Counted from the first letter of the stretch, positions 20,256-30,252 are shown. The stretch is DNA of 33,796 nucleotides from Candidatus Eiseniibacteriota bacterium (GCA_023249845.1 JAHFBW010000005.1:1-33796), one strand, 5' to 3'. The notes: generated by a model from the sequence alone, not told the origin. Numbers and translations: made by a program.

Positions 20256-21146
20256 GTGAAGCTCTTGAGCGACTTCGACGGCGTGTGGACCTATCCCGAC
20301 GAGGAAGGCGTCGCGCACGGCGCGGAGCTGGACACGGCCCTCGCCGGGCTCGTGGGGGAGGGGGAGCGCGCGCAGGTGCTCGACTGGCTCGCCGCGGCGA
20401 GGCGCGCGGTGCGCGCGGAGCCCACGCGCTGGGGTTGGGTCTCGGCCGGGCGCCTCTCGGCTTTCGCGGACGAGGACCCGTTCACGGAACACGGCGCGCT
20501 GCTCCACTACCTGCACGACCAGCGCGAGCGCGATCCGCTGGCGCGACGTCTCGCCTCGGCCGCGGAGGCCCATGGCACATCGCTCGATTCATTCGGCGGG
20601 CGATGCCACGTGGCGGGTGTGCAGAAGGTGGAGGCGCGACGCGGTCCGGGCATCACGGCCGCGTCGGCCGCGGCCGGGCGCCAACTGCTCGCGGGTGGCG
20701 TCGAGATCGTGGTGGTGTCCAACTCCGGCACCGAGAAGCTCGACCGCTGGTTCCGGCACGCCAGCGTGCCTGCGAGCGTGCACCCGGAGCGCGCCGAACG
20801 ATCACTTAGGCTCCGTGGCTCGGCGCGCAAGTTCGGCCTGGCGCCGGGAGCGGGGGAGAGCATCGCCGTGGGCGGCATGCGCGTGGACGTGGCGCGGCCC
20901 GACTATGCGAAGGTGCTGAACGAGGAACATCCCGACGCCGTGGTGGGGGACGTGTTCTCCTTGGACCTGGCGCTCCCGCTGGCACTCAAGCGCCGCGATG
21001 TGGCGTGGCGTCGCACGCGACTCTTCTGGCTGGTTCACCCATACACGCCGGCGCGCATGCGGCGCGAGATCGCGGCGCTGCCGGACGGCGAGGTGGAGGC
21101 GGTCGAGGGCGGGCTCGCGGCGGTGGCCACGCGATTGCTGGCCTAG
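20256..21146 (+). CDS. HAD-like hydrolase/phosphatase
   Basis: Motif I 'LLSDFDGVWTYPDEEG', motif II 'IVVVSNSGTEKLDRW', motif IV-like 'DAVVGDVFSLDLALPLAL'. Confidence 0.7.
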   Translation: MKLLSDFDGVWTYPDEEGVAHGAELDTALAGLVGEGERAQVLDWLAAARRAVRAEPTRWGWVSAGRLSAFADEDPFTEHGALLHYLHDQRERDPLARRLASAAEAHGTSLDSFGGRCHVAGVQKVEARRGPGITAASAAAGRQLLAGGVEIVVVSNSGTEKLDRWFRHASVPASVHPERAERSLRLRGSARKFGLAPGAGESIAVGGMRVDVARPDYAKVLNEEHPDAVVGDVFSLDLALPLALKRRDVAWRRTRLFWLVHPYTPARMRREIAALPDGEVEAVEGGLAAVATRLLA

Positions 21147-21153
21147 CTCGGCC

Positions 21154-22031
21154 TCAGCGACCCTCGCGCACGTAGAACGCCGAAGCCCACGCGGCGCGCG
21201 ACTGGAAGCCGAGGCGGTGGTAGAGGGCAAGCGCGGGCGCGTTGAAGTCGTTGACGAACAGGCAGACGTGGCGGGTGCGAAGCAGCAGGCGCGCGCACAG
21301 CTCTCCGAGCGCGCGGCGCGCGATGCCCTGTCCGCGAAGCAAAGGCGGCACGTACACGCCCGAGATCTGCGCCGCCTCCTGGGTGATGGCGCTGATCCCG
21401 GCGCGGAAGCAGAGCCCACGGCGTCGCGCCATAGCCACGTCCAGCCGTCGCGGCATTCCTCCTCGACACGACGCGCGTAGCCGACCGGGTCCACCTCGCG
21501 CGGGTCCTCCATCAACTCCTCAGAGCGCAGCTCGGCGCCGGCGGCATAGAGGTAGGCGTAGTCCTCGCGGCGGGCGATGCGCAGTTCGGGCAGCGCGCCC
21601 GGCGTGCCGCCGGCGCGGGCCAGGACCATGTACACCTGTTCGCGCTCGAGCCGCAGCCGGATGCCGGGGCCCGGGAAGCTCTCGCGAAGTGCCGCCACGG
21701 CGTCGCGCGGGCCGATCAACTGCAGCCGCCCGGGCTTGAGGGCGGGCTCCTCCGCGGCGAGTTCGCCCAGCAGCCGGTGTGCCTCGGGGTCGTCGCCTGC
21801 GGGCAGCACCGCGCCCGAATGCGCGCCGGCGAACAGCAGCGCGGTGAGCCGGCCGTCACGCCGCGCACCCCACCACGAGTCGTGCGGTCGCGCGAGCGCG
21901 TCGCGAAGCACGAGCGCTGTCAGGTACACGTGCAACACGGGATCGTCCTCGAGGAACGACAACACCTCGGGGACGTCCCGCGGGCCGAGCCGGTCCAGGA
22001 CCGGTGCGCCGATGCCGGGATGGAGAGCCAT
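21154..22031 (-). pseudogene. GNAT-family N-acetyltransferase interrupted by an apparent single-base frameshift
   Basis: N-terminal part (MALHPGIGAPVLDRLGPRDV...DGWTWLWRDAVG) and C-terminal part (LCFRAGISAITQEAAQISGVYVPPLLRGQGIARRALGELCARLLL...NDFNAPALALYHRLGFQ) lie in different frames and join at the CCC at 21415-21417. Confidence 0.8.
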
Positions 22032-22176
22032 GGGCGTGGGGCATCGACTCTAGCACTTCGTCTCGGTCGGTCCCCGCCCGAGGCGACGATGCGGCCATTT
22101 TCGGCAACCCGCTCGCACGGGTTCGCCGATGGACGAGTCCTCGCGCGGATGCTTACATGCCCGCCCGGAGGTGCGC

Positions 22177-22875
22177 GTGAGCGAGCTGGTCATGCTGATC
22201 GAGGACGAGAAGGAGATCCGCGACCTCGTCCGCTACAATTTGGAGAAGGCCGGCTACCGCGTGGCCGCCGCGGCCGACGGGGAGGAGGGCCTGCAGCAGC
22301 TGTTCGCGTCCCGACCCGACGCGCTCGTCCTGGATCTCATGCTGCCCGGGTTGAACGGGCTCGAGATCGTGCGTGAGCTGCGCTCCGAGCCGCTCACGCA
22401 CGATCTGCCGATCCTGGTGCTCACGGCCAGATCGGCCGAGATGGACAAGCTGCTCGGGTTCGAGCAGGGCGCCGACGACTACCTCACGAAGCCGTTCAGC
22501 CCGCGCGAGCTGGTGGCCCGCGTGCGCTCCCTGCTGCGCCGCACGAAACCCACGGGGGCCGCCCGAGCGCTCGAAGTGGGGGTGCTCCGCGTGGATCTCG
22601 ACGCGCACGAGGCCTCCTGCGCCGGCGCGCGCCTGGACCTCACGCCACGCGAGTTCGACCTGCTCGCGTTCCTCGCGCGCCATCCGGGGCGCGCGCTGTC
22701 GCGCGACGAACTGCTGCGCAAGGTGTGGGGCTACGACTACGTGGGCGAGACGCGCACCGTGGACGTGCACGTTCGCCGGCTGCGCGCCAAGCTCGGAGAT
22801 CACCACGAGCTCATCGAGACGGTGCTCGGCGCCGGCTACAAGCTCACGGCGCCCGCCCCGGCCGGGGACGCGTGA
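22177..22875 (+). CDS. phoB: Phosphate regulon response regulator (OmpR/PhoB family)
   Basis: 'MLIEDEKEIRDLVRYNLEKAGY', 'DALVLDLMLPGLNGLEIVRELR', 'LTKPFSPRELVARVRSLLRR', wHTH 'LTPREFDLLAFLARHPGRALSRDELLRKVWGYDY'. GTG at 22177 likely; longer ATG start at 22129 possible. Confidence 0.92.
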   Translation: MSELVMLIEDEKEIRDLVRYNLEKAGYRVAAAADGEEGLQQLFASRPDALVLDLMLPGLNGLEIVRELRSEPLTHDLPILVLTARSAEMDKLLGFEQGADDYLTKPFSPRELVARVRSLLRRTKPTGAARALEVGVLRVDLDAHEASCAGARLDLTPREFDLLAFLARHPGRALSRDELLRKVWGYDYVGETRTVDVHVRRLRAKLGDHHELIETVLGAGYKLTAPAPAGDA

Positions 22876-24638
22876 GGCTGTCGCTCCGGGCGCGGCTGCT
22901 CGTCGTCCCGGTGATCGTGGTGACCGGTGCGGTGGGGCTGCTCACGGTGTTGGAACACGATGCCCAGCGCCGCTGGTTGCTCGAACACGAGTCCGACACG
23001 CTGGTGCGGCTCACGCGTGAAGCGGCGCGCACAGCGCAGGCGCAGGCGGCCTCGTGGCAGCCCGCGACAGACTCCCTCGAGGCCCGCTTTGGCCTGCGCG
23101 CCACGGTGATCGCGCCGGACGGTCGCGTGCTCGCCGACTCCCGGGCACGTGCACGCGAGATGGAGAATCACGGGCAGCGCGACGAAGTGCGCGCGGCGCT
23201 GCGCGGCGGCCTGGGGCTGACGGTGAGGCGCTCGCGCACGGTGGGCGAGGAGTTCCTGTATTGCGCCGTGCCGATGGTGCGCGACTCGGCGGCCGTGATG
23301 CGGCTGGCCCAGCCGCTGGTGATGGTCCAGCACCTGTCCGAGTCGCTCACCCGGCTGTCGGTCGCGGCCGCTTCGGTTGCGCTGCTCGCCAGCATCCTCG
23401 TGCTCGCCTACGTGAGCGGCCGCTTCGCACAGCGCTTGCGGCGGCTGCAGGTGGTGGCTCGCCGCATCGGGCAGGGCGAGCCCGGAGTGCGCGCCACCGA
23501 GTCCCCGGAGGACGACCTGGGCCAGCTCGGGCGCGCGTTGAACGAGATGCGCGGCGAGCTCGACACGCGAGTCGAGGCGCTGCGGCGCGAGCGAGACGAC
23601 CGCGAGCGCATCCTCGCCCACATGAGCGACGGCGTGGCGCTACTGGACGGCGCCGACAACGTGGTCCATGTGAACCACCGCTTCGCCGAGCTGCTCGATG
23701 CCGCGCGCCCGCCCGAATCGGGCACGCCTTTCACCGCGTTCGCACGCAGCCCGGAGCTGGCGGAGATGGTCGCCGAGTCCCGCCGCGCCGGGCGCACGGT
23801 GTCACGGGACTTGAGGCCATGGGCCACGCGCGCCGGCTCGGCACGCGGCACGGTCACGCCGCTGGGGGGCGCAACGCCCGAGCCAGTGCTGATCGTGCTG
23901 CACGACCTGTCCCAGGGTGAAGCGCTGCAACGCATGCGCCAGGATTTCGTGGCGAACGTGTCGCATGAACTCCGGACGCCGCTCACCACGTTGCGCGGCT
24001 ACGCCGAGACGCTGCTCGAGGGCGGGCTCGAGGACGAGGAGAACCGCGAACGCTTCGTGCGCATCATGCGCGACGGTGCGGTGCGGCTGCAGGCGCTGGT
24101 CGAGGACCTGCTGGCGCTCGCTGAACTGGAGCGCCCCGACGCGACGCTCCGGCGGGAATCTTTCGACCTGCGCGAGCTGGCGGCCGAGCAGCTGGAGCAC
24201 GTGCGCGAGGTGGTCACGAGCGCAAGCCTGGAGCTCGTGTTGGAGCCGGGCCCGAGCGTGATGGTGTATGCCGACCGCGTGCGAATCTCGCAGGTGCTGG
24301 CGAACCTCGTGGACAACGCGGTCAAGTACACCGAGCACGGTTCGGTGCGACTGACGGTGGGCCGCGATGACGAGATGGCATGGTGCGCCGTGCGTGACAC
24401 CGGCAGCGGGATACCGGCGGAGGACCTGCCACGCGTGTTCGAGCGCTTCTACCGCGTGGACAAGGCGCGTTCGCGGGAGGGGGCGCCCACGCGCTTTGCA
24501 CGTGGGACCGGGACCGGGCTCGGGCTCTCGATCGTGAAACACGCGATCGCGATGCACGGCGGCGAAGTGTCGGTGGTGAGCCGCGTCGGTTCCGGGACGA
24601 CCTTCCGGTTCGAGATTCCCGCGAACATCGCCAGCTGA
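22872..24638 (+). CDS. phoR: Phosphate regulon sensor histidine kinase
   Basis: TM-HAMP-PAS layout, H-box 'FVANVSHELRTPLTTLRGYAETLLEGG', N-box 'LANLVDNAVKYTEHG', G-box 'GTGTGLGLSIVKHAI'. GTGA overlap with phoB; pst genes follow. Confidence 0.93.
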   Translation: MRLSLRARLLVVPVIVVTGAVGLLTVLEHDAQRRWLLEHESDTLVRLTREAARTAQAQAASWQPATDSLEARFGLRATVIAPDGRVLADSRARAREMENHGQRDEVRAALRGGLGLTVRRSRTVGEEFLYCAVPMVRDSAAVMRLAQPLVMVQHLSESLTRLSVAAASVALLASILVLAYVSGRFAQRLRRLQVVARRIGQGEPGVRATESPEDDLGQLGRALNEMRGELDTRVEALRRERDDRERILAHMSDGVALLDGADNVVHVNHRFAELLDAARPPESGTPFTAFARSPELAEMVAESRRAGRTVSRDLRPWATRAGSARGTVTPLGGATPEPVLIVLHDLSQGEALQRMRQDFVANVSHELRTPLTTLRGYAETLLEGGLEDEENRERFVRIMRDGAVRLQALVEDLLALAELERPDATLRRESFDLRELAAEQLEHVREVVTSASLELVLEPGPSVMVYADRVRISQVLANLVDNAVKYTEHGSVRLTVGRDDEMAWCAVRDTGSGIPAEDLPRVFERFYRVDKARSREGAPTRFARGTGTGLGLSIVKHAIAMHGGEVSVVSRVGSGTTFRFEIPANIAS

Positions 24639-24645
24639 TCCCGCC

Positions 24646-24674
24646 GCGCTGCCGTTTTCATTTCACGGCAGCGC
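24646..24674 (+). terminator. Strong stem-loop just downstream of phoR (terminator-like, no U-tract)
   Basis: GCGCTGCCGT-TTTCATTTC-ACGGCAGCGC: perfect 10-bp stem, 9-nt loop, 8 nt after the phoR stop. Confidence 0.6.
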
Positions 24675-24871
24675 AACGCCCCGTCACCGCACAGAGGTAT
24701 CTCACCGCAAGACCGACGGGCTGAGGCCGCCCGGCCAGCGGCGTGGTTTCAACCCGCCGACACGCCGCGTTCACCTCGCCGTAACACTTGCCGTGGTGTG
24801 CTGGACCTGCCGCAGCAGGGGCCCTCGAGCCCCTCGCAAGGCCCTGCCCCAGAATCGGGAGGATCTGCGCC

Positions 24872-25195
24872 GTGACCGAAGAAACCGCGCCCCTCGTTGC
24901 ACTCGCGGGCGCAACAGGTGCCCCGTCGCGCGACCGACCCCGCCGCAAGCGGGGCCGGCCGCTCGAGATGCAACCAGAAGAGGTGCTGGGACGCATCCTT
25001 CGCCTGGCCGACCAGCACGCGCTATTCCGCGTGCACCTTGAGCAGCCCGCGCTCTACGCCCGCGCCCGCAGGTTGTTCGGCTCGTGGGCGGGGGCACTCG
25101 CGGCCGCGCACGTGGACCATGACGCCGCTCTCGCCGAGGCGCGTCGCCGGGCGCACGAGGCGCGGCGTCGCCGACGCGGGGCGCCGTCGCGCTGA
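24872..25195 (+). CDS. Small basic putative DNA-binding protein with AT-hook-like motif and HNH_repeat/homing-endonuclease-associated-repeat-like segment
   Basis: 'RPRRKRGRPLE' (GRP-core AT-hook-like), 'LYARARRLFGSWAGALAAAHVD'; GTG start preceded by GGAGGA. Confidence 0.6.
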   Translation: MTEETAPLVALAGATGAPSRDRPRRKRGRPLEMQPEEVLGRILRLADQHALFRVHLEQPALYARARRLFGSWAGALAAAHVDHDAALAEARRRAHEARRRRRGAPSR

Positions 25196-25235
25196 CGAGT
25201 CTGGGCAGCACGGCTCGCGGGTCCCGGGAGCGTTT

Positions 25236-25253
25236 GTTACCCGCCCGTAACCC
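25236..25253 (+). promoter_or_regulatory. Candidate PHO box upstream of porin gene
   Basis: GTTACCC (25236-25242) and GTAACCC (25247-25253) as 11-nt-phased direct repeats, ~140 bp upstream of the porin start. Confidence 0.35.
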
Positions 25254-25391
25254 ACACGCGCCGTTGCCGAAACTCGCTCGGCCCGACCATCAAGTCGCCC
25301 CGGGGCCATGCCCCGACCCCTGCGCACCCCTCGCGCGGCGAAGGAATCGCTCCGCGACGCATCGGGCACCGTGTTCCAGGAGGAGGAAACC

Positions 25392-26642
25392 TTGAAGCAT
25401 CGAATGTGCGCCATCGCCGCGGCACTACTCTGCGCCACCGCACCGTCACCGGGTCAGGCCCAGGAAGCCGCTGCCGACACCGGGACTGTCTCGCGCCAGG
25501 AGCTGCACGGCCTGCTGGAGGGACTGAACGAGCAGCTCCAGGCCATCCAGGCCGACACCGACAAGCTCAAGAAGGTCAAGTTCTCGGGTTACGTACAGGC
25601 CCGCACCGAGTTCAATGAGGCGAGCAACGACTCCGTGAAGGTGAGCGGCTCGCCCGCGACGCTCACCACGCCGAATGCGACGCGGTTCTTCATCCGGCGC
25701 GCGCGGCTCAAGATGACCTACGACTCGAGCCCGCTCTCGCAGGCCGTCGTCTACTTCGACGGTGGTACCGACCGCACCATCCGGCTGCTCGAGGCCTACG
25801 TCACGCTGCAGGACCCGTGGACGCCGGGGCACAACCACCAGCTCACGCTCGGCCAGTTCAACGTGCCGTTTGGCTGGGAGATCGAGCGCTCCTCCAGCGT
25901 GCGCGAACTTCCCGAACGGTCACGCGCCGAGAACGTGCTGTTTTCCGGCGAACGCGATCGCGGCGCCAAGCTCGAGAGCCAGTGGACGCCGCGGCTCAAG
26001 ACCTCGATCGCCGTGCTGAACGGCGGCGGAATCAACAGCACGGACTTCCCGAACACGGACCCGACGCGTGGCAAGGACGTCACCGGCCGCGTGCGCTGGT
26101 CGCAGGGCATCTGGGATGCCGCGGTGTCGGGCTACTGGGGCCGGCAGGTCACCGCGCTCACCGGGCCGGACGTGCTCACGGACAAGACGCGCGTCGGGTT
26201 CGATGCGCAGGGCTACTGGTCGCTGTCGAGCCTGGGCGGCGGTTCGCTGCGCGGCGAGTACTACGCGGGCCACGAGGCGAACGCGGACTCGAACCGCGTG
26301 CTCGTGGTGGCACCCGCGAGCGCCAACCCGAACCGGCTGCTCCGCGCCGGTGCCAACCCGAACCACTTAGCCACCGACATGCTCGGCTGGTACGTGATGC
26401 TCGTGCAGAACATGGGCGACCGTCTCCAGGCCGTTGCGCGCTACGACGTCTATGACCCGAACGTGGATGTGGACCACGACCAGTTCACGCGGGTCGGCCT
26501 CGGGATCAACGCGTTCTACGACGGGTTCACGCGATTCACCGTGGCCTACGACGCCATCACCACAGACGTCTCCGCCGGCGCCGGCCGGTTCACGGATCCC
26601 CACGACAACCTGTGGACGATCCAGCTCCAACACAAGTTCTAG
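25392..26642 (+). CDS. Phosphate-selective porin O/P-like outer-membrane porin
   Basis: TTG start after AGGAGG; signal peptide, coiled N-term, 'KVKFSGYVQARTEFN', 'RFFIRRARLKMTYDSSP', C-terminal Phe; adjacent to pstS. Confidence 0.85.
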   Translation: MKHRMCAIAAALLCATAPSPGQAQEAAADTGTVSRQELHGLLEGLNEQLQAIQADTDKLKKVKFSGYVQARTEFNEASNDSVKVSGSPATLTTPNATRFFIRRARLKMTYDSSPLSQAVVYFDGGTDRTIRLLEAYVTLQDPWTPGHNHQLTLGQFNVPFGWEIERSSSVRELPERSRAENVLFSGERDRGAKLESQWTPRLKTSIAVLNGGGINSTDFPNTDPTRGKDVTGRVRWSQGIWDAAVSGYWGRQVTALTGPDVLTDKTRVGFDAQGYWSLSSLGGGSLRGEYYAGHEANADSNRVLVVAPASANPNRLLRAGANPNHLATDMLGWYVMLVQNMGDRLQAVARYDVYDPNVDVDHDQFTRVGLGINAFYDGFTRFTVAYDAITTDVSAGAGRFTDPHDNLWTIQLQHKF

Positions 26643-26659
26643 CTCCCCCCGGAGGACCC

Positions 26660-27490
26660 ATGAATAAGATCATCCTGACCTCGCTGCTCGCGGCGGCTGC
26701 GCTCGCCGCCGCGCCCGTCCTGGCCGGAAAGCCCATCACGGTGAAGGGCTCGGACACCATGGTGATCCTCGGCCAGCGCTGGGCGGAGAACTACATGATC
26801 GCCCACAAAGGCCAGGTGATCATGGTCACCGGCGGCGGCTCGGGCACCGGCATCGCGGCGCTCATCAACGGCACCACCGAGGTCTGCCAGGCCTCGCGCG
26901 CCATGAAGCAGGACGAGAAGCTCAAGCTCCGCGATCGCTACCAGACGCTGGGCGTGGAGATCCCCGTCGCCAAGGACGGGCTCACGATCTATGTGCACTC
27001 GGGGAGCTCGCTCCGGGAGCTCACCATGCAGCAGCTGCGCGACATCTACCTCGGCACGATCACGAACTGGAGCCAGGTCGGAGGTCCGGACGCGACCATC
27101 ATCCTCTATGGCCGCGAGAACAGCTCGGGTACCTATGGCTTCTTCAAGGAACACGTGCTCGGCGGGAAGGACTTCTCGGAGCGCGTGCAGACGCTGCCCG
27201 GCACCGCGGCGGTGGTGAACGCCGTGGCGAAGGACCCCAACGGCATCGGCTACGGCGGGGCGGCGTACGCGAAGGGCGTGCGCGAGTTGGCGATGAAGAA
27301 GGCCGCCGCGAGCCCGGCCGTGCTGCCGACCAAGGAGGCGGTGCTTGCCGGCACTTACCCGCTGTCGCGCGACCTCTACTTCTACCTGCGCAAGGCGCCC
27401 GCGGGAGAGACCAAGAAGTTCGTGGACTGGGTGCTGTCGGCCGAAGGGCAGAAGGTGGCCGGCGACGTGGGCTACTTCCCGCTCCGGTGA
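26660..27490 (+). CDS. pstS: Phosphate ABC transporter substrate-binding protein
   Basis: 'ITVKGSDTMVILGQRWAENYM', 'TGGGSGTGIAALINGTTEVCQASRAMK', 'GRENSSGTYGFFKEHVL', with pstC/A/B downstream. Confidence 0.95.
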   Translation: MNKIILTSLLAAAALAAAPVLAGKPITVKGSDTMVILGQRWAENYMIAHKGQVIMVTGGGSGTGIAALINGTTEVCQASRAMKQDEKLKLRDRYQTLGVEIPVAKDGLTIYVHSGSSLRELTMQQLRDIYLGTITNWSQVGGPDATIILYGRENSSGTYGFFKEHVLGGKDFSERVQTLPGTAAVVNAVAKDPNGIGYGGAAYAKGVRELAMKKAAASPAVLPTKEAVLAGTYPLSRDLYFYLRKAPAGETKKFVDWVLSAEGQKVAGDVGYFPLR

Positions 27491-28461
27491 CCACGCAGGA
27501 CGACGCCACGATGAGCCGGGAAGTCTCCCCGGCGGCCCCGGCTCTCGCGCTCGTTCGTCAGCGACCGCACAGGGGCGAGGCCCTGGTCGAGTGGCTGCTC
27601 AAGGTCTGCGCGTTCTCAGCCGTGGCCGGGCTCGTGCTCATCGTGGTGTTCGTCTTCCGCGAGGCGTGGCCGGTGCTGGCGAACGCGGAGATCCAGAAGG
27701 AGGCGAGCCTCGCGAAGTTCATCTCCACCCCGAACTGGCAGCCGGTCGGGGACATCCCGAAATACGGCCTGGCCGCGCTCTTGATCGGAACGCTCAAGCT
27801 GGTGCTCATCGCGATGCTGTTCGCGGTGCCGCTCGCGGTGCTGGCGGCGGTGTTCAGCGCCGAGTTCGCGAGCCCGCGCGTGCGGGAGTTCTTGAAACCC
27901 GCGATCGAGCTGCTCGCCGGCATCCCATCTGTGGTGATGGGCTTCTTCGCGCTCATGGTGCTGGCAACGTGGCTCCAGTCCGTCACGCATTCCCCGATGC
28001 GGTTGAACGCGCTCACCGCCGGCATCGCGCTCGGCCTCGGCGTGATCCCCACCATCTTCACGGTTGCCGAGGATGCCTTGCGCGCGGTGCCGCGCTCCTA
28101 TCGCGAAGCTTCGCTGGGCCTCGGCGCCACCGCCTGGCAGACCGCGTGGCACGTGTCGCTGCCAGCCGCAGCGGCCGGCGTCGCGGCCGGGGTGCTACTC
28201 GGGCTCGCACGCGCCGTGGGCGAGACGATGATCGTGCTGATGGCGTCGGGCAACGCGGCCATCCGCTCGGCGAGCGTGTTCGATTCCGTGCGCACGCTGT
28301 CCGCCAGCATCGCGGCGGAGCTGGCCGAGGTCGTGGTCGGGAGTGCGCACTACTCGACGCTGTTCTTCCTGGGCGCGCTGCTGTTCACGGTGACATTCCT
28401 GATCAACGTCGCGGCCGGCGCGTTCGTCGAGCGGCTGCGCAAGCGGCTGGCGGGCGCGTGA
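27487..28461 (+). CDS. pstC: Phosphate ABC transporter permease PstC
   Basis: GTGA overlap with pstS; 'SYREASLGLGATAWQTAWHVSLPAAAAGVAAGVLLGLARAVGETMIVLMASGN'. Confidence 0.95.
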   Translation: MTTQDDATMSREVSPAAPALALVRQRPHRGEALVEWLLKVCAFSAVAGLVLIVVFVFREAWPVLANAEIQKEASLAKFISTPNWQPVGDIPKYGLAALLIGTLKLVLIAMLFAVPLAVLAAVFSAEFASPRVREFLKPAIELLAGIPSVVMGFFALMVLATWLQSVTHSPMRLNALTAGIALGLGVIPTIFTVAEDALRAVPRSYREASLGLGATAWQTAWHVSLPAAAAGVAAGVLLGLARAVGETMIVLMASGNAAIRSASVFDSVRTLSASIAAELAEVVVGSAHYSTLFFLGALLFTVTFLINVAAGAFVERLRKRLAGA

Positions 28462-29408
28462 GCGCGGCCGAACTCCCGGTTGCGTCGGCGCGTGCGCCGT
28501 CGCGTCGCGCAAATGCCGAGTGGACCGGCGCGGGCTTCACCGCGCTCTCGGGCCTGGCCGCGTTGTTCATCGTGCTCATGGTGGTGGTCATTCTCGGCGA
28601 GGTGGTGTGGAACGGCTGGGCCACGGTGACGTGGGAGTTCCTGTCGGGCGCGCCGCGCGAAGGCATGACCAAGGGCGGCATCTTCCCTGCGATCTACGGC
28701 ACGCTGCTGCTGGTCGTGCTCATGGTGGTGATGCTCGTGCCGTTCGGCGTGGGCGCCGCCATCTGGCTGCACCTTTACGCGCGGCAGGAGTCGTGGTTCA
28801 CGAAGGCCGTGCGCTTCGCCGTGCACAACCTGGCGGGTGTGCCGAGCATCGTGTTCGGGCTGTTCGGGCTCGGGTTCTTCATCCAGTTCGTCGGGCGCGA
28901 GATGGACCGCGTACTAGGGCTCGATGTGGTCTGGGGCCAGCCCGCGCTCCTGTGGGCGGCGCTCACGCTGGCGCTCTTGAACCTGCCGGTGGTGATCGTG
29001 ACCACCGAGGAGGCGCTGCGCACCGTGCCGCGGGAACAGCGCGAGGCGTCGCTGGCGCTGGGGGCGACGCGCTGGCAGACCGTGCGCCACGTTCTGCTGC
29101 CGCAGGCGTCGCCGGGGATCCTCACCGGGGCGATCCTCGCGGTCGCGCGCGGCGCGGGCGAGGTGGCGCCCATCCTGTTCACCGGGGCGGCTTACTTCCT
29201 GCCGTTCCTGCCCAAGTCCCCGACCGACCAGTTCATGGAGCTCGGCTATCACGTGTTCGTGCTCGCCACGCAGTCCCCCGACGTGGACGCAACGCGGCCG
29301 CTGCTCTACGGCACCGTGCTGGTGCTGCTTGTGCTCACGTTCCTCTTGAACTTGACCGCGATCCTGCTTCGCGCCCGGCTGCGCGCGCGGCTGCTGGGAA
29401 AGGTTTGA
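28458..29408 (+). CDS. pstA: Phosphate ABC transporter permease PstA
   Basis: GTGA overlap with pstC; '[57 protein letters not shown]'. Confidence 0.95.
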   Translation: MSAAELPVASARAPSRRANAEWTGAGFTALSGLAALFIVLMVVVILGEVVWNGWATVTWEFLSGAPREGMTKGGIFPAIYGTLLLVVLMVVMLVPFGVGAAIWLHLYARQESWFTKAVRFAVHNLAGVPSIVFGLFGLGFFIQFVGREMDRVLGLDVVWGQPALLWAALTLALLNLPVVIVTTEEALRTVPREQREASLALGATRWQTVRHVLLPQASPGILTGAILAVARGAGEVAPILFTGAAYFLPFLPKSPTDQFMELGYHVFVLATQSPDVDATRPLLYGTVLVLLVLTFLLNLTAILLRARLRARLLGKV

Positions 29409-29409
29409 G

Positions 29410-30252
29410 ATGACCGTGGTTCCCGATCCCAGGCCGGGCTTGAGTTCGCGCCCGCACGTACCGGAACGCGGGCCCGCCGCGGTTTCAGGCACCGCGCCCG
29501 CGACGCGGCTCGCGGCCCGCGACTTCCACCTCTACTACGGTGCCACGCACGCGCTGAAGGGGATCACGCTCGACATCCCGAGCGGCAGCGTCACGGCGAT
29601 CATCGGTCCATCCGGCTGCGGCAAGAGCACGCTGCTGCGCTCGTTCAATCGCATGAACGACCTCATCCCGGGCGTTCGCACGCTGGGCCACCTCGCGGTG
29701 TCGGGCGTGGACGTGGGCGCTCCGAGCACGGACGTCGTGGAGCTCCGCCGGCGCGTCGGCATGGTGTTCCAGCGCCCGAACCCGTTCCCCAAGTCGATCT
29801 TCGAGAACGCGGCGTTCGGGTTGCGCATGCTGGGCATGAGCGACCGCGAGGTGCTGGCACAACGCGTCGAGGTGGGCCTGCGCCGCGCCGCGCTGTGGGA
29901 CGAGGTGAAGGACCGCCTCGACCGCTCGGCGCTCCAGCTTTCAGGCGGCCAGCAGCAGCGGCTGTGCATCGCGCGCTGCCTGGCGGTGGAGCCCGAGATC
30001 ATCCTCATGGACGAGCCCGCCTCGGCGCTGGATCCCACGGCGACCGCACGCATCGAAGAGCTGGTGCTCGAGCTGCGTGGGCGCTACACCATCGTGGTGG
30101 TCACGCATAACATGCAGCAGGCGGCGCGAATCTCGGACTTCACCGCGTTCATGCTGCAGGGCGTGCTCGTGGAGCACGACGACACGCGGCGGGTGTTCAC
30201 GAGCCCGCGTGAGAAGCTCACCGAGGACTACATCACCGGCCGTTTCGGATGA
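29410..30252 (+). CDS. pstB: Phosphate ABC transporter ATP-binding protein PstB
   Basis: '[27 protein letters not shown]', '[23 protein letters not shown]', '[42 protein letters not shown]'. Confidence 0.98.
   Translation: MTVVPDPRPGLSSRPHVPERGPAAVSGTAPATRLAARDFHLYYGATHALKGITLDIPSGSVTAIIGPSGCGKSTLLRSFNRMNDLIPGVRTLGHLAVSGVDVGAPSTDVVELRRRVGMVFQRPNPFPKSIFENAAFGLRMLGMSDREVLAQRVEVGLRRAALWDEVKDRLDRSALQLSGGQQQRLCIARCLAVEPEIILMDEPASALDPTATARIEELVLELRGRYTIVVVTHNMQQAARISDFTAFMLQGVLVEHDDTRRVFTSPREKLTEDYITGRFG

Noticed and set aside
20802-21153. C-terminal extension of the 409-aa GNAT ORF beyond the frameshift
   Set aside because: After ~21415 the frame reads Arg/Ser-rich nonsense and runs antisense to the HAD gene; the GNAT C-terminus continues in the other frame.
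27345-28457. 5' extension of the pstA ORF (27345..29408)
   Set aside because: Out-of-frame overlap with pstS/pstC; the true pstA start is GTG 28458.
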